64,000 bases of DNA from Nesterenkonia sandarakina (GCF_003003175.1 NZ_PVTY01000008.1:109365-173364), one strand, 5' to 3'; shown: positions 18,841 through 27,719, counted from the stretch's first letter. Translations and numbers: made by a program. The notes: generated from the letters alone by a model not told the origin.

Positions 18841-21543
18841 CGCGCCACACCGGCTGACACAGTGATCGGGCGCGACCCCGAGCGCGCCCAGGTCCTGCGC
18901 GCGATCTACAGCACCCTTGCCGGCCGCAGCGCCGTGTGCCTGCTCGAAGGCACCATCGGGTCCGGGAAGTCGACCCTGGCCGCCGAGGCCCGTGCGCGGG
19001 CGACCTCCGCGGGCCTCACCGCGGTCCCGATCGCCGAGCTCGACACGGTCCGCGGGGTCTGCGACGCGCTGCAGCGGCATGGCCCGGGCCCCTACTGTGT
19101 GATGGCCGATGACGTCCCCCACGCCGACGTCGAGGCCCAGTGTGCCCTGGAGCATCTGATCTCTCACGGTTCGCTCACCGGCGATGCCGGTCCAGCGGTG
19201 CTGATCATGGCGACCACCTCCCCCACCACGGATCCGCTGACCCGTCGGCTCGCGAAGCTGGCCGGCCAGACCGGGACCCGGATCACTCTGCGTGGACTCT
19301 CCCTGGCCGAGCTCGACACGCTGCTGCGCATGAAAGGCCACGCCCTGGACGAGGAGATGCTCGCCGCGACTCATTCACACGCTGCGGGGAACCCCGGAAT
19401 CGCGCTGCGCCTGGCCGACGCCGAACTCGACTCCTCGGCGATGCACCACAGCAGGCTCCCTCTGGACTATCTGCGTCCCGAACTCGAGCTGATGGCGCCG
19501 TCCCTGCGGACCTTTCTGGAGGTCCTCGCCCTGGACGGCGGCGATTCGCGGCCGGATAAGGCCGCTGAAGTGGCCGCGCGGGCACTCGCGCCCGAGACCT
19601 CCGAAGGGGCTGAACCGATCGACGCAGCTGCGCTGGTCGACGCGCTCAGCGCGATGATCACCGGCAACGGCAGGGAGGTGCGGCTGACCGATGAGGCGTG
19701 GCGCCTGGCGACCACGGCTCTGATCGAACCGGCGCGTCAACGGCGGCTGCATGAGCTCTTCGCCGAACGCACCAGCGGCCTCCCGCAGGCCAGACATCTG
19801 GTCGCGGCCTGTCCGGACGGGAATCCCGAGCTCGGCGAGCGCTTCGAGGCCGCGGGCCTGGAGGCGTTGGAGCTGGGCGACTATCGGAGAAGTGCGGAGT
19901 ATCTGGCGCTGTCCATGCGGGTCAGCCGCGGCCCCGAGCAGAGCCGTCGGATGGTCTCGGCCTGCCTCGCCATGGGGATCTCGGAGAGCCCGACCGGGGT
20001 CATCGAGCTCTTCGCGGACATCGACCTGCTCGAGGACCCGGCCATGATGTTCTTCTTCCACGCCGGACTGGCCTTCTTCACCGGCCAGCTCACTGAAGCA
20101 CGGCGACTGCTGCTGAGCCTGCTGCGTGACCCCCAGCCAGAGCTGAGCTTCGACGACCTCTCTCGCTGGCGGATGCTGATCCTGCTCTGCACGGTGGAGA
20201 TCGCTTCGGCCGATGAGCAGGCCGCCCAGGCTGCGGTCGCCGAGCTCCGGGCCCTGGACGTCGAACCAGCGACCCCCATCGACCGAGTGCTGAGCCGAGT
20301 GCTGAACATGCACGAGATCTACGCGCTGTGGAACTCCGGAGCGATCGAGGAGTCCATCGATCGCCTCGATGCCTTCCTGATCGCGGCCGCCGGCACCGCG
20401 GAGCACACCGACGCGCTCTACTTCCGCGCCCGGGGGCACTATTACGCGGGGCACCCCGCCTCGGCGCTCGATGATCTCGAGCGCGCAGAGCATGACCGGC
20501 ACCACCGGGTGGTGCCGGCCGCGGCGCAGCGTGGAATGGCCGAACAGGCGATGATCGAGTTCCAGCTGGGCCGGTGGACCGACGCGATCCTGCGCGCGGA
20601 GCGGGTGATCGCGATGGCGAGCACCAGTCACGACTGGCGCGGACTGGCAACTTCCCATGCGGTGCTGGCCATGGTCGCCGTCGCCCACGCCGATGAGACC
20701 GCCGCCGCCGAACATACCGATTGGCTCAGTCACCACGTCACGACCTCCAGCGCCCTGCCGCTCTATAACGTCATGATCGCCATGGCCTGGACCGCACGGA
20801 TGTCCGGGGACCAGGAACGGGCCCTGGACGTGATCGCCGAGTATCGACGCGGCCGGCTGAGCACGTGGTCGGAGAACGTGGGCCTGATCGGCTGGCGCGC
20901 CCTGGAGATCGAGGCGCTGCTGGACCTGCCGAATCCCGGACGAGCCCGGTTGGCGGAGGCGGAGCGGCTGCTGGAGGCGTTCTCGGGAAAGGTCGCGATG
21001 CGGCCCGCCCTCCCGCTGCCCTTCGGTCACCCGCAGGCGCTGCGGGCCAAGCTGGCCGCCCTGCGCGGGGACCTCACGAGCGCCGCGGCGGACTACCAGG
21101 CGGCGATCTGGCTCGCCGTCGAGTTCCCGCACACCAGGGCCCGTCTGCACCACAGCCTCGGCGTGATCCTTCGCGAACGCGGCGAGCATCTCGACGCCGA
21201 CGAACACCTCGAGGCGGCGCGGAACATCTTCGCACAGCTCGGCGCGGCGCCGGAGCTCACCGAGGTCAAGAGCCGGCTGCTCTCGGTGGCAGGGCGCTAC
21301 GCCTCGCTGACCCCGCGGGAACGCGACATCGCCCATATGATCTCCCAGGGTCGGACCAACAACGAGATCTCTGCGAGCCTGTTCGTCTCGAAGAAGACCG
21401 TGGAGTACCACGTGTCGAACCTGCTGTCGAAGCTGGGGCTGGGCTCTCGGCGTGAACTCTGGACCGCCGCGGCGGTGGCCTCCCAGCGCGTCAGCCCGCC
21501 GACGCAGACCCCGGGATTCGCGCCAGGCGTCCGCGCCGTCTAG
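18838..21543 (+). CDS. LuxR-type ATP-binding transcriptional regulator (LAL/MalT-like), copy 2
   Basis: This 901-residue paralogue of the preceding gene is colinear along its whole length. It has Walker A GTIGSGKST, a Walker B position reading YCVMADDVPHA (its Asp pair retained), the same TPR-like centre and a C-terminal LuxR HTH (LTPRERDIAHMISQGRTNNE, from about 824). The stretch just before the HTH, AAPELTEVKSRLLSVAGRYA, is identical in both copies, whereas the ATPase sensor regions differ most. The two could therefore bind the same DNA but sense different signals. It converges with the ECF sigma gene, whose stop is seven bases beyond its own. Confidence 0.88.
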   Translation: MRATPADTVIGRDPERAQVLRAIYSTLAGRSAVCLLEGTIGSGKSTLAAEARARATSAGLTAVPIAELDTVRGVCDALQRHGPGPYCVMADDVPHADVEAQCALEHLISHGSLTGDAGPAVLIMATTSPTTDPLTRRLAKLAGQTGTRITLRGLSLAELDTLLRMKGHALDEEMLAATHSHAAGNPGIALRLADAELDSSAMHHSRLPLDYLRPELELMAPSLRTFLEVLALDGGDSRPDKAAEVAARALAPETSEGAEPIDAAALVDALSAMITGNGREVRLTDEAWRLATTALIEPARQRRLHELFAERTSGLPQARHLVAACPDGNPELGERFEAAGLEALELGDYRRSAEYLALSMRVSRGPEQSRRMVSACLAMGISESPTGVIELFADIDLLEDPAMMFFFHAGLAFFTGQLTEARRLLLSLLRDPQPELSFDDLSRWRMLILLCTVEIASADEQAAQAAVAELRALDVEPATPIDRVLSRVLNMHEIYALWNSGAIEESIDRLDAFLIAAAGTAEHTDALYFRARGHYYAGHPASALDDLERAEHDRHHRVVPAAAQRGMAEQAMIEFQLGRWTDAILRAERVIAMASTSHDWRGLATSHAVLAMVAVAHADETAAAEHTDWLSHHVTTSSALPLYNVMIAMAWTARMSGDQERALDVIAEYRRGRLSTWSENVGLIGWRALEIEALLDLPNPGRARLAEAERLLEAFSGKVAMRPALPLPFGHPQALRAKLAALRGDLTSAAADYQAAIWLAVEFPHTRARLHHSLGVILRERGEHLDADEHLEAARNIFAQLGAAPELTEVKSRLLSVAGRYASLTPRERDIAHMISQGRTNNEISASLFVSKKTVEYHVSNLLSKLGLGSRRELWTAAAVASQRVSPPTQTPGFAPGVRAV

Positions 21544-21549
21544 ACCCGT

Positions 21550-22215
21550 CTACCGGAGCACCGTGGGATCTGGGTCCTCCTCCGCGGGATCCTCCAAGGC
21601 CGAGCGCAGTGCTTTCATCCCGTAGTACATCCGCGTCCGCAGGGTCGCGACCGGGACTCCGGTCTGCGCGGCGAGCTCCTGGTATCCCAGACCGTCGAGC
21701 TTCACCGCCGCGATCACCTCGCGGTGCTCGAGCGTGAGGGTGGCCAGGGCGGCGTAGACGGTCAGCCGCTCCGCGATGAGCAGGTCCTCGGTCATCGGCT
21801 CGCTCGCCGACTCGATCTTCTGCGCGTCCGAGGGCACGGGGCGTCGGGCCCGGGCGCGCAGGGAATCGATGATGATGTTTCGCTCGATGGCGAACAGCCA
21901 GGTCCGCACGGAGCCGCGCGAGCTGCTGTACCGCTCCCGACTGCGCCAGGCGCGGATGAAGACCTCCTGGACACAGTCCTCTGCTTCGCTCCGGTCCCCC
22001 AACCCGTTGCGCGCGAACCAGAAGAGCGCGGCTCCATGGTCGGTGAATGCTCCCTGGACGTCGAACGGTGTCTCTTCATCTGGCTGCACGAGTCTCGTAC
22101 CCTCTCGGAGTGGTGCCGACGTGGAATCACGTGCGGGTCGAGCACCGGCCCTGGGCGGGACGGGAGAAGCCGTCGAGAGTGAAGCAGCTGACGGTACGAG
22201 CGAGGTGACAGACAT
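21550..22215 (-). CDS. ECF-type RNA polymerase sigma factor
   Basis: This 221-residue protein has sigma region 2 at about 53-125 (ARNGLGDRSEAEDCVQEVFI, TWLFAIERNIIIDSLRARAR) and region 4 at about 152-206 (LEHREVIAAVKLDGLGYQEL, GVPVATLRTRMYYGMKALR). It has an unusual 50-residue Ser/Pro/Ala-rich N-terminal extension and no C-terminal anti-sigma fusion. No anti-sigma gene is adjacent, so control may be transcriptional. I choose the ATG at 22215 because it aligns, within one base, with the GT2 start when the two highly similar leaders are superposed; the frame is open to 22317. Its own promoter region shares about 80% identity with that of the GT2 operon. Confidence 0.88.
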   Translation of the reverse strand: MSVTSLVPSAASLSTASPVPPRAGARPARDSTSAPLREGTRLVQPDEETPFDVQGAFTDHGAALFWFARNGLGDRSEAEDCVQEVFIRAWRSRERYSSSRGSVRTWLFAIERNIIIDSLRARARRPVPSDAQKIESASEPMTEDLLIAERLTVYAALATLTLEHREVIAAVKLDGLGYQELAAQTGVPVATLRTRMYYGMKALRSALEDPAEEDPDPTVLR

Positions 22216-22348
22216 GGCATACATCCCGAGGCTCAGGCAGGTGGACCTGCAGAGGGACTGGTCCGCCGGTGAACGGCCCGGCGGACCCTGGTGCTGTATA
22301 GAGACTAAAGTCGACACCTTGCTGGACGCCCTAGGGCATGACCCTAGG
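22216..22348 (-). promoter_or_regulatory. Twin promoter/leader, sigma-factor copy
   Basis: Reading toward the sigma gene there is a perfect palindrome CCTAGGG-N5-CCCTAGG (22330-22348), 22 bases, then TAGTCTCTAT (box from 22307). Next comes a hairpin with a 10-bp stem GGTCCGCCGG/CCGGCGGACC (22287-22260) and a small hairpin GCAGG/CCTGC (22250-22237), then CGGGATG and the start codon. The same elements occur with the same spacing at 26405-26538. By hand count about 80 of 100 gap-free positions match. The palindrome would sit near -48 if TCTATA acts as the -10. Confidence 0.75.
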
Positions 22349-22376
22349 CTCCGGCCGGCTCAGCGGCAGCGGTGGA

Positions 22377-23927
22377 TCAGTCGAGGTCCTCCGCCACATC
22401 CTCTGCGGTCAGCGGCACCCAGGGCGAGCTGTCCGGGTTTCCCTGAGCGGCGTCCGGGCTGTCACCCTCGGTCCACCACTTCGCCTCATAGGGAGTCCCC
22501 TCCGAGAGCACCCGGTCGCCCTTCTCATAGGAGGTCGAGCCCTTCCACGTCGGGTAGGTGCCCTTCTCCACGGTGAAGACCGGCATCGGGGTCTCCCCGG
22601 GGAGGACCGGGCCGATCAGTTCCCACGGGGTGTCCCACGCCTCGAGAACCGGGTTGTCCGGGAGATCCCCGCGGGTCCACCACTTCGCCTCGTAGACGTT
22701 GCGATGCCAGACGATCTTGGTTCCCTCCAGGTACGACGCCTCTTCGTCCCAGATCGGATAGGGGCTGGTCTCGGGATCGTCGTCCTGCGGGGCCGCCGCC
22801 GCCGCCGCGTCGGGCTCCGTGGTGGCCGATGCCGCCTGTGCGGCATGACCGATGTAGCTCTGGCTGAGCACCTCGGAGAAGCGCACATCGCCTTGGTCGA
22901 CCCCGCTGCAGGCGTCGGACACCCGGGAGGTGTCCGGGTAGTTCGACCCACAGGTCGCGTCCCGGTTCAGCGACCACATCGACATGCGACCGATCCCGTT
23001 CTCCACGGCGAACTCGTTGAAGCGCTGCGCATCATCGACGGTGAAGACCTCGTCCACCACGTCGTTCTGTCCGATCATCGGGGTCGCGCCGAGCTTGCCC
23101 CAGAGCACCGAGCTGCGCAGCGGAATTCCGGCCTGTTCGTAGATGATGCCGAGCTGGCGGTGGGTCGAGCGCATCGCAGCCGCGGAGGCGTCGAACATCG
23201 ACCGCGACTCGCGAGCCTGACCGTAGTTCATCGTCATCAGGTTCACTCCGGCGAGGTCGGCGCCGGACTCCAGCATCGCGCTGACCACCTCCCGTCCGTC
23301 GACCGTGAGCCCGCTGGGGATCACCGGCAGCGTGAGCCACACCGCGAGCGGCCTGCCTTCGGCACCGAGCTGCTGCTGCAGCAGCGCCACCGCCTCTGCC
23401 CGCAGCGCGTTGCTCTTGGCATCCTCGAGCGCAGGGCCTTCGATGTCCAGATCGATGGTGTCGAGGTCGTAGCGCTCGATCACCTGCAGGTACGCCTCGG
23501 CGAGCTCCTCCGCTGAGTCGCAGACCGTCGCGAGCTCCTGGTTGATCGCCCCGCCGAAGGACACGACGACGCCGGCGCCCTGTTCACGCAGCCGCTGGAT
23601 ACGCCGGTCCAGATCGAGCTGCGCGCCGGCCTCGTCGAGGCCGTAGTAGGTCCCCCAACTGGGTGTGCAGCTGCCGTCCTCATCGGCCACGATGAAAGAG
23701 AGCACGACGTCGGGCACGTGCCCCTCGGCGTCGGCCGAGCCTTCCTCGAAGGCGTAGCTCGGGGTCGCGGTGACGTCGACATATCCGGCGAACCAATGAG
23801 GTGCCGGTTCCTGGGTGGCGCGAGCCTCATACATGCGTGCTCCTAGGACTCCGGCCACTGCGGTGGCCAGCACGATGAGGACGGCGAGGGTGACCCGCCA
23901 TCGGGACAGTCTTACCGTGGTGCTCAT
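22377..23927 (-). CDS. Membrane-anchored GH18-family glycosidase-like protein with two CBM5/12 modules
   Basis: This 516-residue protein has an N-terminal membrane anchor or signal (about residues 10-32), a GH18-type barrel containing the catalytic DTIDLDIE (residues 156-163, the DxxDxDxE motif with Glu163 as acid) and two C-terminal CBM5/12-like chitin-binding modules (about 389-435 and 457-505). Both modules carry YEAKWWT. GH18 enzymes cleave beta-1,4-GlcNAc polymers. Its ATG overlaps the GT2 synthase stop by four bases, so the two are coupled. A hydrolase paired with a synthase suggests trimming or release of the product polymer. GH18-fold proteins can also be non-catalytic, but the intact motif favours activity. 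Confidence 0.86.
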   Translation of the reverse strand: MSTTVRLSRWRVTLAVLIVLATAVAGVLGARMYEARATQEPAPHWFAGYVDVTATPSYAFEEGSADAEGHVPDVVLSFIVADEDGSCTPSWGTYYGLDEAGAQLDLDRRIQRLREQGAGVVVSFGGAINQELATVCDSAEELAEAYLQVIERYDLDTIDLDIEGPALEDAKSNALRAEAVALLQQQLGAEGRPLAVWLTLPVIPSGLTVDGREVVSAMLESGADLAGVNLMTMNYGQARESRSMFDASAAAMRSTHRQLGIIYEQAGIPLRSSVLWGKLGATPMIGQNDVVDEVFTVDDAQRFNEFAVENGIGRMSMWSLNRDATCGSNYPDTSRVSDACSGVDQGDVRFSEVLSQSYIGHAAQAASATTEPDAAAAAAPQDDDPETSPYPIWDEEASYLEGTKIVWHRNVYEAKWWTRGDLPDNPVLEAWDTPWELIGPVLPGETPMPVFTVEKGTYPTWKGSTSYEKGDRVLSEGTPYEAKWWTEGDSPDAAQGNPDSSPWVPLTAEDVAEDLD

Positions 23928-26404
23928 GCCGCGGCCTCCTGGGCGTTGTGCGATTCGACCGCCGGGGGCATCCTCAATGACAGGGGCTGATAGGTGAGCT
24001 TGTGACTCATCAAGGGGTGCAGCACCGCCAGGGAAGCTGATCCTCCGGAGCTGCGCGTGGTCTGCGTCCCGTCGATCCGCGGCCCGCGATGGGCCGACCA
24101 GGTGCCCAGGGTCCCTTCATCGAGCACCAGTCGCCAGTCCAGCTGAGGGGTCTGGGATACGTCGGGGGCGGTCTTCTTCACACGTCGTCGGGGTCGCTTG
24201 GCGGGTGTGGTCTGCTCCACGTAGAACCAGCCACGGACCGCCACGGCGACATCCATCAGCGCGTTCCAGGGACCGATGTAGGCGATGAACGCCCAGGCGC
24301 CCCAGAAGGCGTTGAAGGCCGCGAAGGCCGCGTTGCCCCAGTTCTGCTGGGCGAGATCACGCCAGAGGGTCAGCAGCGAGAACGCCACGATCAGCACCGG
24401 CGCCAGCGCGTAGAGCCACGGGGCCGCAGTGCGGTTCCGGACCTTCGGGGTGCGGGCGAACGGGATCTTCTCCCCGGTCAGCGCCTGCTGCAGGGATTTG
24501 ATCACGCCCGCCAGGTTGACCGGCAGCAGGATCAGGTTGAAGCCGTAGATCCGGAAGATGTCGGAGAACCGGTAGCCGCATTCGCGGAGGTCTGCCCCCA
24601 TGGTCAGGAAGTACGGGACCGCGGCGAGAAGGATCAGCGGGCTGAGCAGCCGGGAGTCATAGGGGTAGGCGAGCAGGAAGATCAGCCCGAGCGAGGCCCA
24701 GGCGATCGAGGCCATGTAGTTCAGCCGCAGCAGCACTTCGCCCAGCTGGATCTGCTCCCCGCGGCGGCGCCTGGCGCGCAGCTCACGCACCAGCTTCGGC
24801 AGGATCAGCAGCCCACCGTTGGCCCAGCGGCGACGCTGGACCACCAGCGATCCGAAGTCTGGCGGTGTGGCGCTGTAGGAGAGCCGCTCCGGATAGTTCA
24901 GCAGCGTCCAGCCGTGAGCGCCGAGGTCGATGCTGGACTCCGTGTCCTCGATGACGGTGCGGTCCTGCACGAAACGCTTGACCAGGACCCCGTTCTCCCA
25001 GCTGGTCTCCGCGATGTCTTGGAGCGCCGCAGTGCGGATCACGGCATTGGCTCCCACCCAGAAGGTCGCTCCGGCGTAGCTCATCCCCTGGTGCAGCAGA
25101 TGCTGGATGTCGGTGGTCGCCCCGGCGAGACGCTCGATCCGGGTGCTGGCCCCGCGGAAGGAGGAGTAAGGGGTCTGGGTGACCGCGATCCGCTCGTTGC
25201 CCGGCTGCTCCAGCAGGTGGACCAGACGCAGGCAGTACTCCGGCAGCAGCAGCGAATCAGCGTCGAGGGTGAGCACGAACTCGGCGGCGGGAACACTGAG
25301 GTCGGGGACCTCCCCGGGGTTGACCGGACGCAGCGCGGTCCCGGCGAAGCTCAGCTCCGCCTTGTAGTCGCCGCCGAGGAGCCCGAGGTAGGCGTTGAGG
25401 TTCATCGCCTTGTTCGCCTCATGGGAGAGGTTCGTATAGGTCTTGCGCTCGAAGCTGCTGAGCCGGGCGTTGAAGATCCAGGCGAGTCGGCGATGCATCT
25501 GCAGCATGCGCTCGGCACTCGGGAGCTCCTGGGACGTCGCGGCCATGACCAGAGCGTCGGCGGTGGCATCGAGCTCGGTGGCGAGACTCCCGAGCACCTC
25601 GGTGCAGAAGAAGTCGTCCACGTGATCCGCACGAGCCTCCCCCGCCACCATCTTGCGCAGCCAGCTTCCACCCGAGGAGTAGTGCCCGGCCAGGGTCAGC
25701 ACCTGCAACGAGTTCACCTTCCGGCCCTGCGCAAGACCCATCTCGTAGGTCACCAGCGCATCAGACATCCTGGTCCCGGGGCGTTTCAGCGCGGCCTCGA
25801 TCTCAGCCGCCAGGGCTCGGGTCTGCTCCAGTGCGGGACTCTGCGAGCCGGGGGCGTCGTCGATGAGCAGCACCACGTGAATCTCCGGATACTCCTGCAG
25901 GGCGGCCGACCAGAGGGTCTGACGCACCACACCGGGCTCCTCGGCGTAGGAGGGCACCAGCACGACCATCGGGGAGTCGTCCGCAGACCGCTGCGAGACG
26001 GCGCTCTGCCGGCTGAAGTGGGCGTCGAGCTCGACCCGGGAGGCGCGCCGGTGGGACCGGAAGCGCAGCAGCGCGCCGTGGCGGGCCACCAGGTACATCA
26101 GGGCGGAGAAGGTCAGCATCGTCACCACCAGCAGGTACCCCACGGTCTCCATGGTGAAGCGGAAGTTCTGCGAGCCGTACTCCAGGAACTGCCAGAGCAC
26201 GGTGCTGATGACGTAGCCGACCCAGGCCAGCACGGTGGCGAGGATCGCCAGCCGGCTGAGCACGATCCGGCGCAGGCTCGGTCGGGGATGCACCACCGGC
26301 AGCGGTTCGGTGCGGCGTTCGGCACCGAGCTGACGTCGTCGTCGGGGGGTCGAGTCGGCGGGGGGAAGGACGGCGGTCAGCGCGGAGCTGGGTGAGACTG
26401 GCAT
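23924..26404 (-). CDS. Processive GT2 polysaccharide synthase (cellulose/chitin/hyaluronan synthase-like)
   Basis: This 826-residue inner-membrane glycosyltransferase has two N-terminal helices (about 46-72 and 88-107), a cytoplasmic GT2 domain with IDDAPG (181-186), DAD (381-383), ED in VIEDTESS (486-487) and QRRRW (523-527), followed by at least four membrane segments. D, DxD, (T)ED and QxxRW are the hallmarks of processive beta-glycan synthases. No PilZ c-di-GMP-binding motif is visible in the C-terminal tail, so a BcsA-like control is not apparent. Coupling to a GH18/CBM5-12 gene points to a GlcNAc-type polymer such as a chitin-like glycan, but sequence alone does not fix the sugar. The start ATG is preceded by the twin leader at 26405-26538. 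Confidence 0.9.
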   Translation of the reverse strand: MPVSPSSALTAVLPPADSTPRRRRQLGAERRTEPLPVVHPRPSLRRIVLSRLAILATVLAWVGYVISTVLWQFLEYGSQNFRFTMETVGYLLVVTMLTFSALMYLVARHGALLRFRSHRRASRVELDAHFSRQSAVSQRSADDSPMVVLVPSYAEEPGVVRQTLWSAALQEYPEIHVVLLIDDAPGSQSPALEQTRALAAEIEAALKRPGTRMSDALVTYEMGLAQGRKVNSLQVLTLAGHYSSGGSWLRKMVAGEARADHVDDFFCTEVLGSLATELDATADALVMAATSQELPSAERMLQMHRRLAWIFNARLSSFERKTYTNLSHEANKAMNLNAYLGLLGGDYKAELSFAGTALRPVNPGEVPDLSVPAAEFVLTLDADSLLLPEYCLRLVHLLEQPGNERIAVTQTPYSSFRGASTRIERLAGATTDIQHLLHQGMSYAGATFWVGANAVIRTAALQDIAETSWENGVLVKRFVQDRTVIEDTESSIDLGAHGWTLLNYPERLSYSATPPDFGSLVVQRRRWANGGLLILPKLVRELRARRRRGEQIQLGEVLLRLNYMASIAWASLGLIFLLAYPYDSRLLSPLILLAAVPYFLTMGADLRECGYRFSDIFRIYGFNLILLPVNLAGVIKSLQQALTGEKIPFARTPKVRNRTAAPWLYALAPVLIVAFSLLTLWRDLAQQNWGNAAFAAFNAFWGAWAFIAYIGPWNALMDVAVAVRGWFYVEQTTPAKRPRRRVKKTAPDVSQTPQLDWRLVLDEGTLGTWSAHRGPRIDGTQTTRSSGGSASLAVLHPLMSHKLTYQPLSLRMPPAVESHNAQEAAA

Positions 26405-26538
26405 GGTGTGGCATCCCGGTGATCGGGCAGGTGGTCCTGCTAGGGGGCAGGTCCGCCGGTGAACGGGCCGGCGGACCCTGGTGCGAGATAGAGACTATTG
26501 TCTATACCCCCGGGGGCACCCTGGGGTGGCACCCTAGG
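26405..26538 (-). promoter_or_regulatory. Twin promoter/leader, GT2-GH18 operon copy
   Basis: This region carries a near-perfect palindrome CCTGGGG-N5-CCCTAGG (26520-26538), 22 bases, then TAGTCTCTAT (from 26497), a 10-bp-stem hairpin GGTCCGCCGG/CCGGCGGACC (26477-26450) and GCAGG/CCTGC (26440-26427), followed by CGGGATG and the GT2 ATG. Element order and spacing equal those upstream of the sigma gene. The hairpins could act at RNA or DNA level. Confidence 0.75.
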
Positions 26539-26599
26539 CTTTCGTCGCGGAGCGGACAGCCGTCCGAATTGGTTGCCTGAGGAAAACTCCTGCTCGGTG

Positions 26600-26605
26600 T
26601 ATCCT
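26600..26605 (+). promoter_or_regulatory. Candidate -10 box for near-leaderless oxidoreductase gene
   Basis: TATCCT is followed by seven bases and the ATG at 26613, with no Shine-Dalgarno sequence between. This promoter is divergent from the GT2 promoter region. Confidence 0.35.
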
Positions 26606-26612
26606 CAGGCCC

Positions 26613-27695
26613 ATGACTGTGAGCCATGCAACACCTGCCTTCCCAGAAGACGCCTCCACCGACTCCACCCGCTCCGCCGAGCCGCATCACGCCTCCGCCC
26701 GTCCCAGCGGACTGCGCTGGGGCATCCTCGCCACCGGGTTCATCGCCGGACAGTTCACCTCCGATGCCCTGCTCGCTGGGCTCGACGTGCGTGCCGTGGG
26801 CTCCCGCTCAGCGGAGTCCGCGCAGCGCTTCGCCGCGACCTACGGCATCCCCCGCGCCCACGGCTCCTACGAGGCGCTCGTGGCGGACCCCGAGGTCGAC
26901 ATCGTCTACGTGGCCACCCCGCACCCGATGCACCGCGAGACCGCGGGCATGGCCCTGCAGGCGGGCAAGCATGTGCTGGTGGAGAAGCCGTTCACGCTCA
27001 ACCGGGCAGAGGCCGTGGAGCTGCGCGACATCGCCGCCCGTCACGGCCTGCTGGTCATGGAGGCCATGTGGACCCGCTACCTGCCGCATATGCGCCGGAT
27101 CCGCGAGATCATCGCGGCCGGCGGCATCGGCGAGGTGCGCACCGTCTTCGCCGACCACACCCAGTCCATGCCCACCGATCCCGAGCACCGGATCAATTCA
27201 CTGAGCCTCGGCGGCGGCGCACTGCTGGACCTGGGCGTCTACCCGATCTCCTTCGCCTGGGACATCCTCGGAGAACCGATCAGCATCCAGGCCGCCGCGC
27301 ACTTCGGTGCCACCGGAGCAGACACCGAGGTCGCCACCGTGATGACCCACCTCTCCGGCGCTCTCTCGACGACGACGACCTCATCGCGCGCCAAGGGTCC
27401 CAACATCGCCCATATCGTGGGCACCGAGGGCCGGATCGACATCGACGGAGTCTGGTACACCTCCGCGGACTTCGATCACCGCGCCACGGACGGCACGCTG
27501 CTGGAGCGCTACGAGTCGCCCCGGGAGGGCGTGGGCATGCAGCATCAGGCGCTCGCAGCCGAGGACTACGTGACGCGAGGGGTGCTCACGGGTGAGCGGC
27601 TGAGCGTGGACGATTCGGTGCGGATCATGGGCACCCTGGATGAGATCCGCGCCCAGATCGGGCTGCGCTATCCCGGAGAACCCCGGCTGCGCTGA
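26613..27695 (+). CDS. Gfo/Idh/MocA family NAD(P)-dependent oxidoreductase
   Basis: This 360-residue protein has a Rossmann N-terminus with WGILATGFIAGQF (GxxxxG-type loop, about residues 35-47), the family signature VEKPFTLNRAEAVEL (EKP near 125) and the C-terminal alpha/beta domain with LGGGALLDLGVYPI. Members oxidise or reduce sugars, inositols or related polyols; the substrate here is open. A hydrophilic leader of about 30 residues precedes the fold, so the true start could be internal. It is divergent from the polysaccharide operon and converges with the symporter gene, so it need not belong to that locus. Confidence 0.87.
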   Translation: MTVSHATPAFPEDASTDSTRSAEPHHASARPSGLRWGILATGFIAGQFTSDALLAGLDVRAVGSRSAESAQRFAATYGIPRAHGSYEALVADPEVDIVYVATPHPMHRETAGMALQAGKHVLVEKPFTLNRAEAVELRDIAARHGLLVMEAMWTRYLPHMRRIREIIAAGGIGEVRTVFADHTQSMPTDPEHRINSLSLGGGALLDLGVYPISFAWDILGEPISIQAAAHFGATGADTEVATVMTHLSGALSTTTTSSRAKGPNIAHIVGTEGRIDIDGVWYTSADFDHRATDGTLLERYESPREGVGMQHQALAAEDYVTRGVLTGERLSVDDSVRIMGTLDEIRAQIGLRYPGEPRLR

Positions 27696-27719
27696 GGTCC
27701 GGGGTGCTGGCGTGCGGCC

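Noticed and set aside
19375..21411. 678-codon minus-strand frame opposite the second LuxR-type regulator
   Set aside because: It has no recognisable motif and mirrors a well-conserved coding strand.
23924..24350. PilZ c-di-GMP domain in the GT2 C-terminal tail
   Set aside because: No RxxxR...(D/N)xSxxG pattern was found; the RRRVKKT stretch is only a basic patch.
24089..26395. 768-codon plus-strand frame opposite the GT2 synthase
   Set aside because: The GT2 frame has all catalytic motifs; the opposite frame is Gly/His/Gln/Arg-rich antisense.
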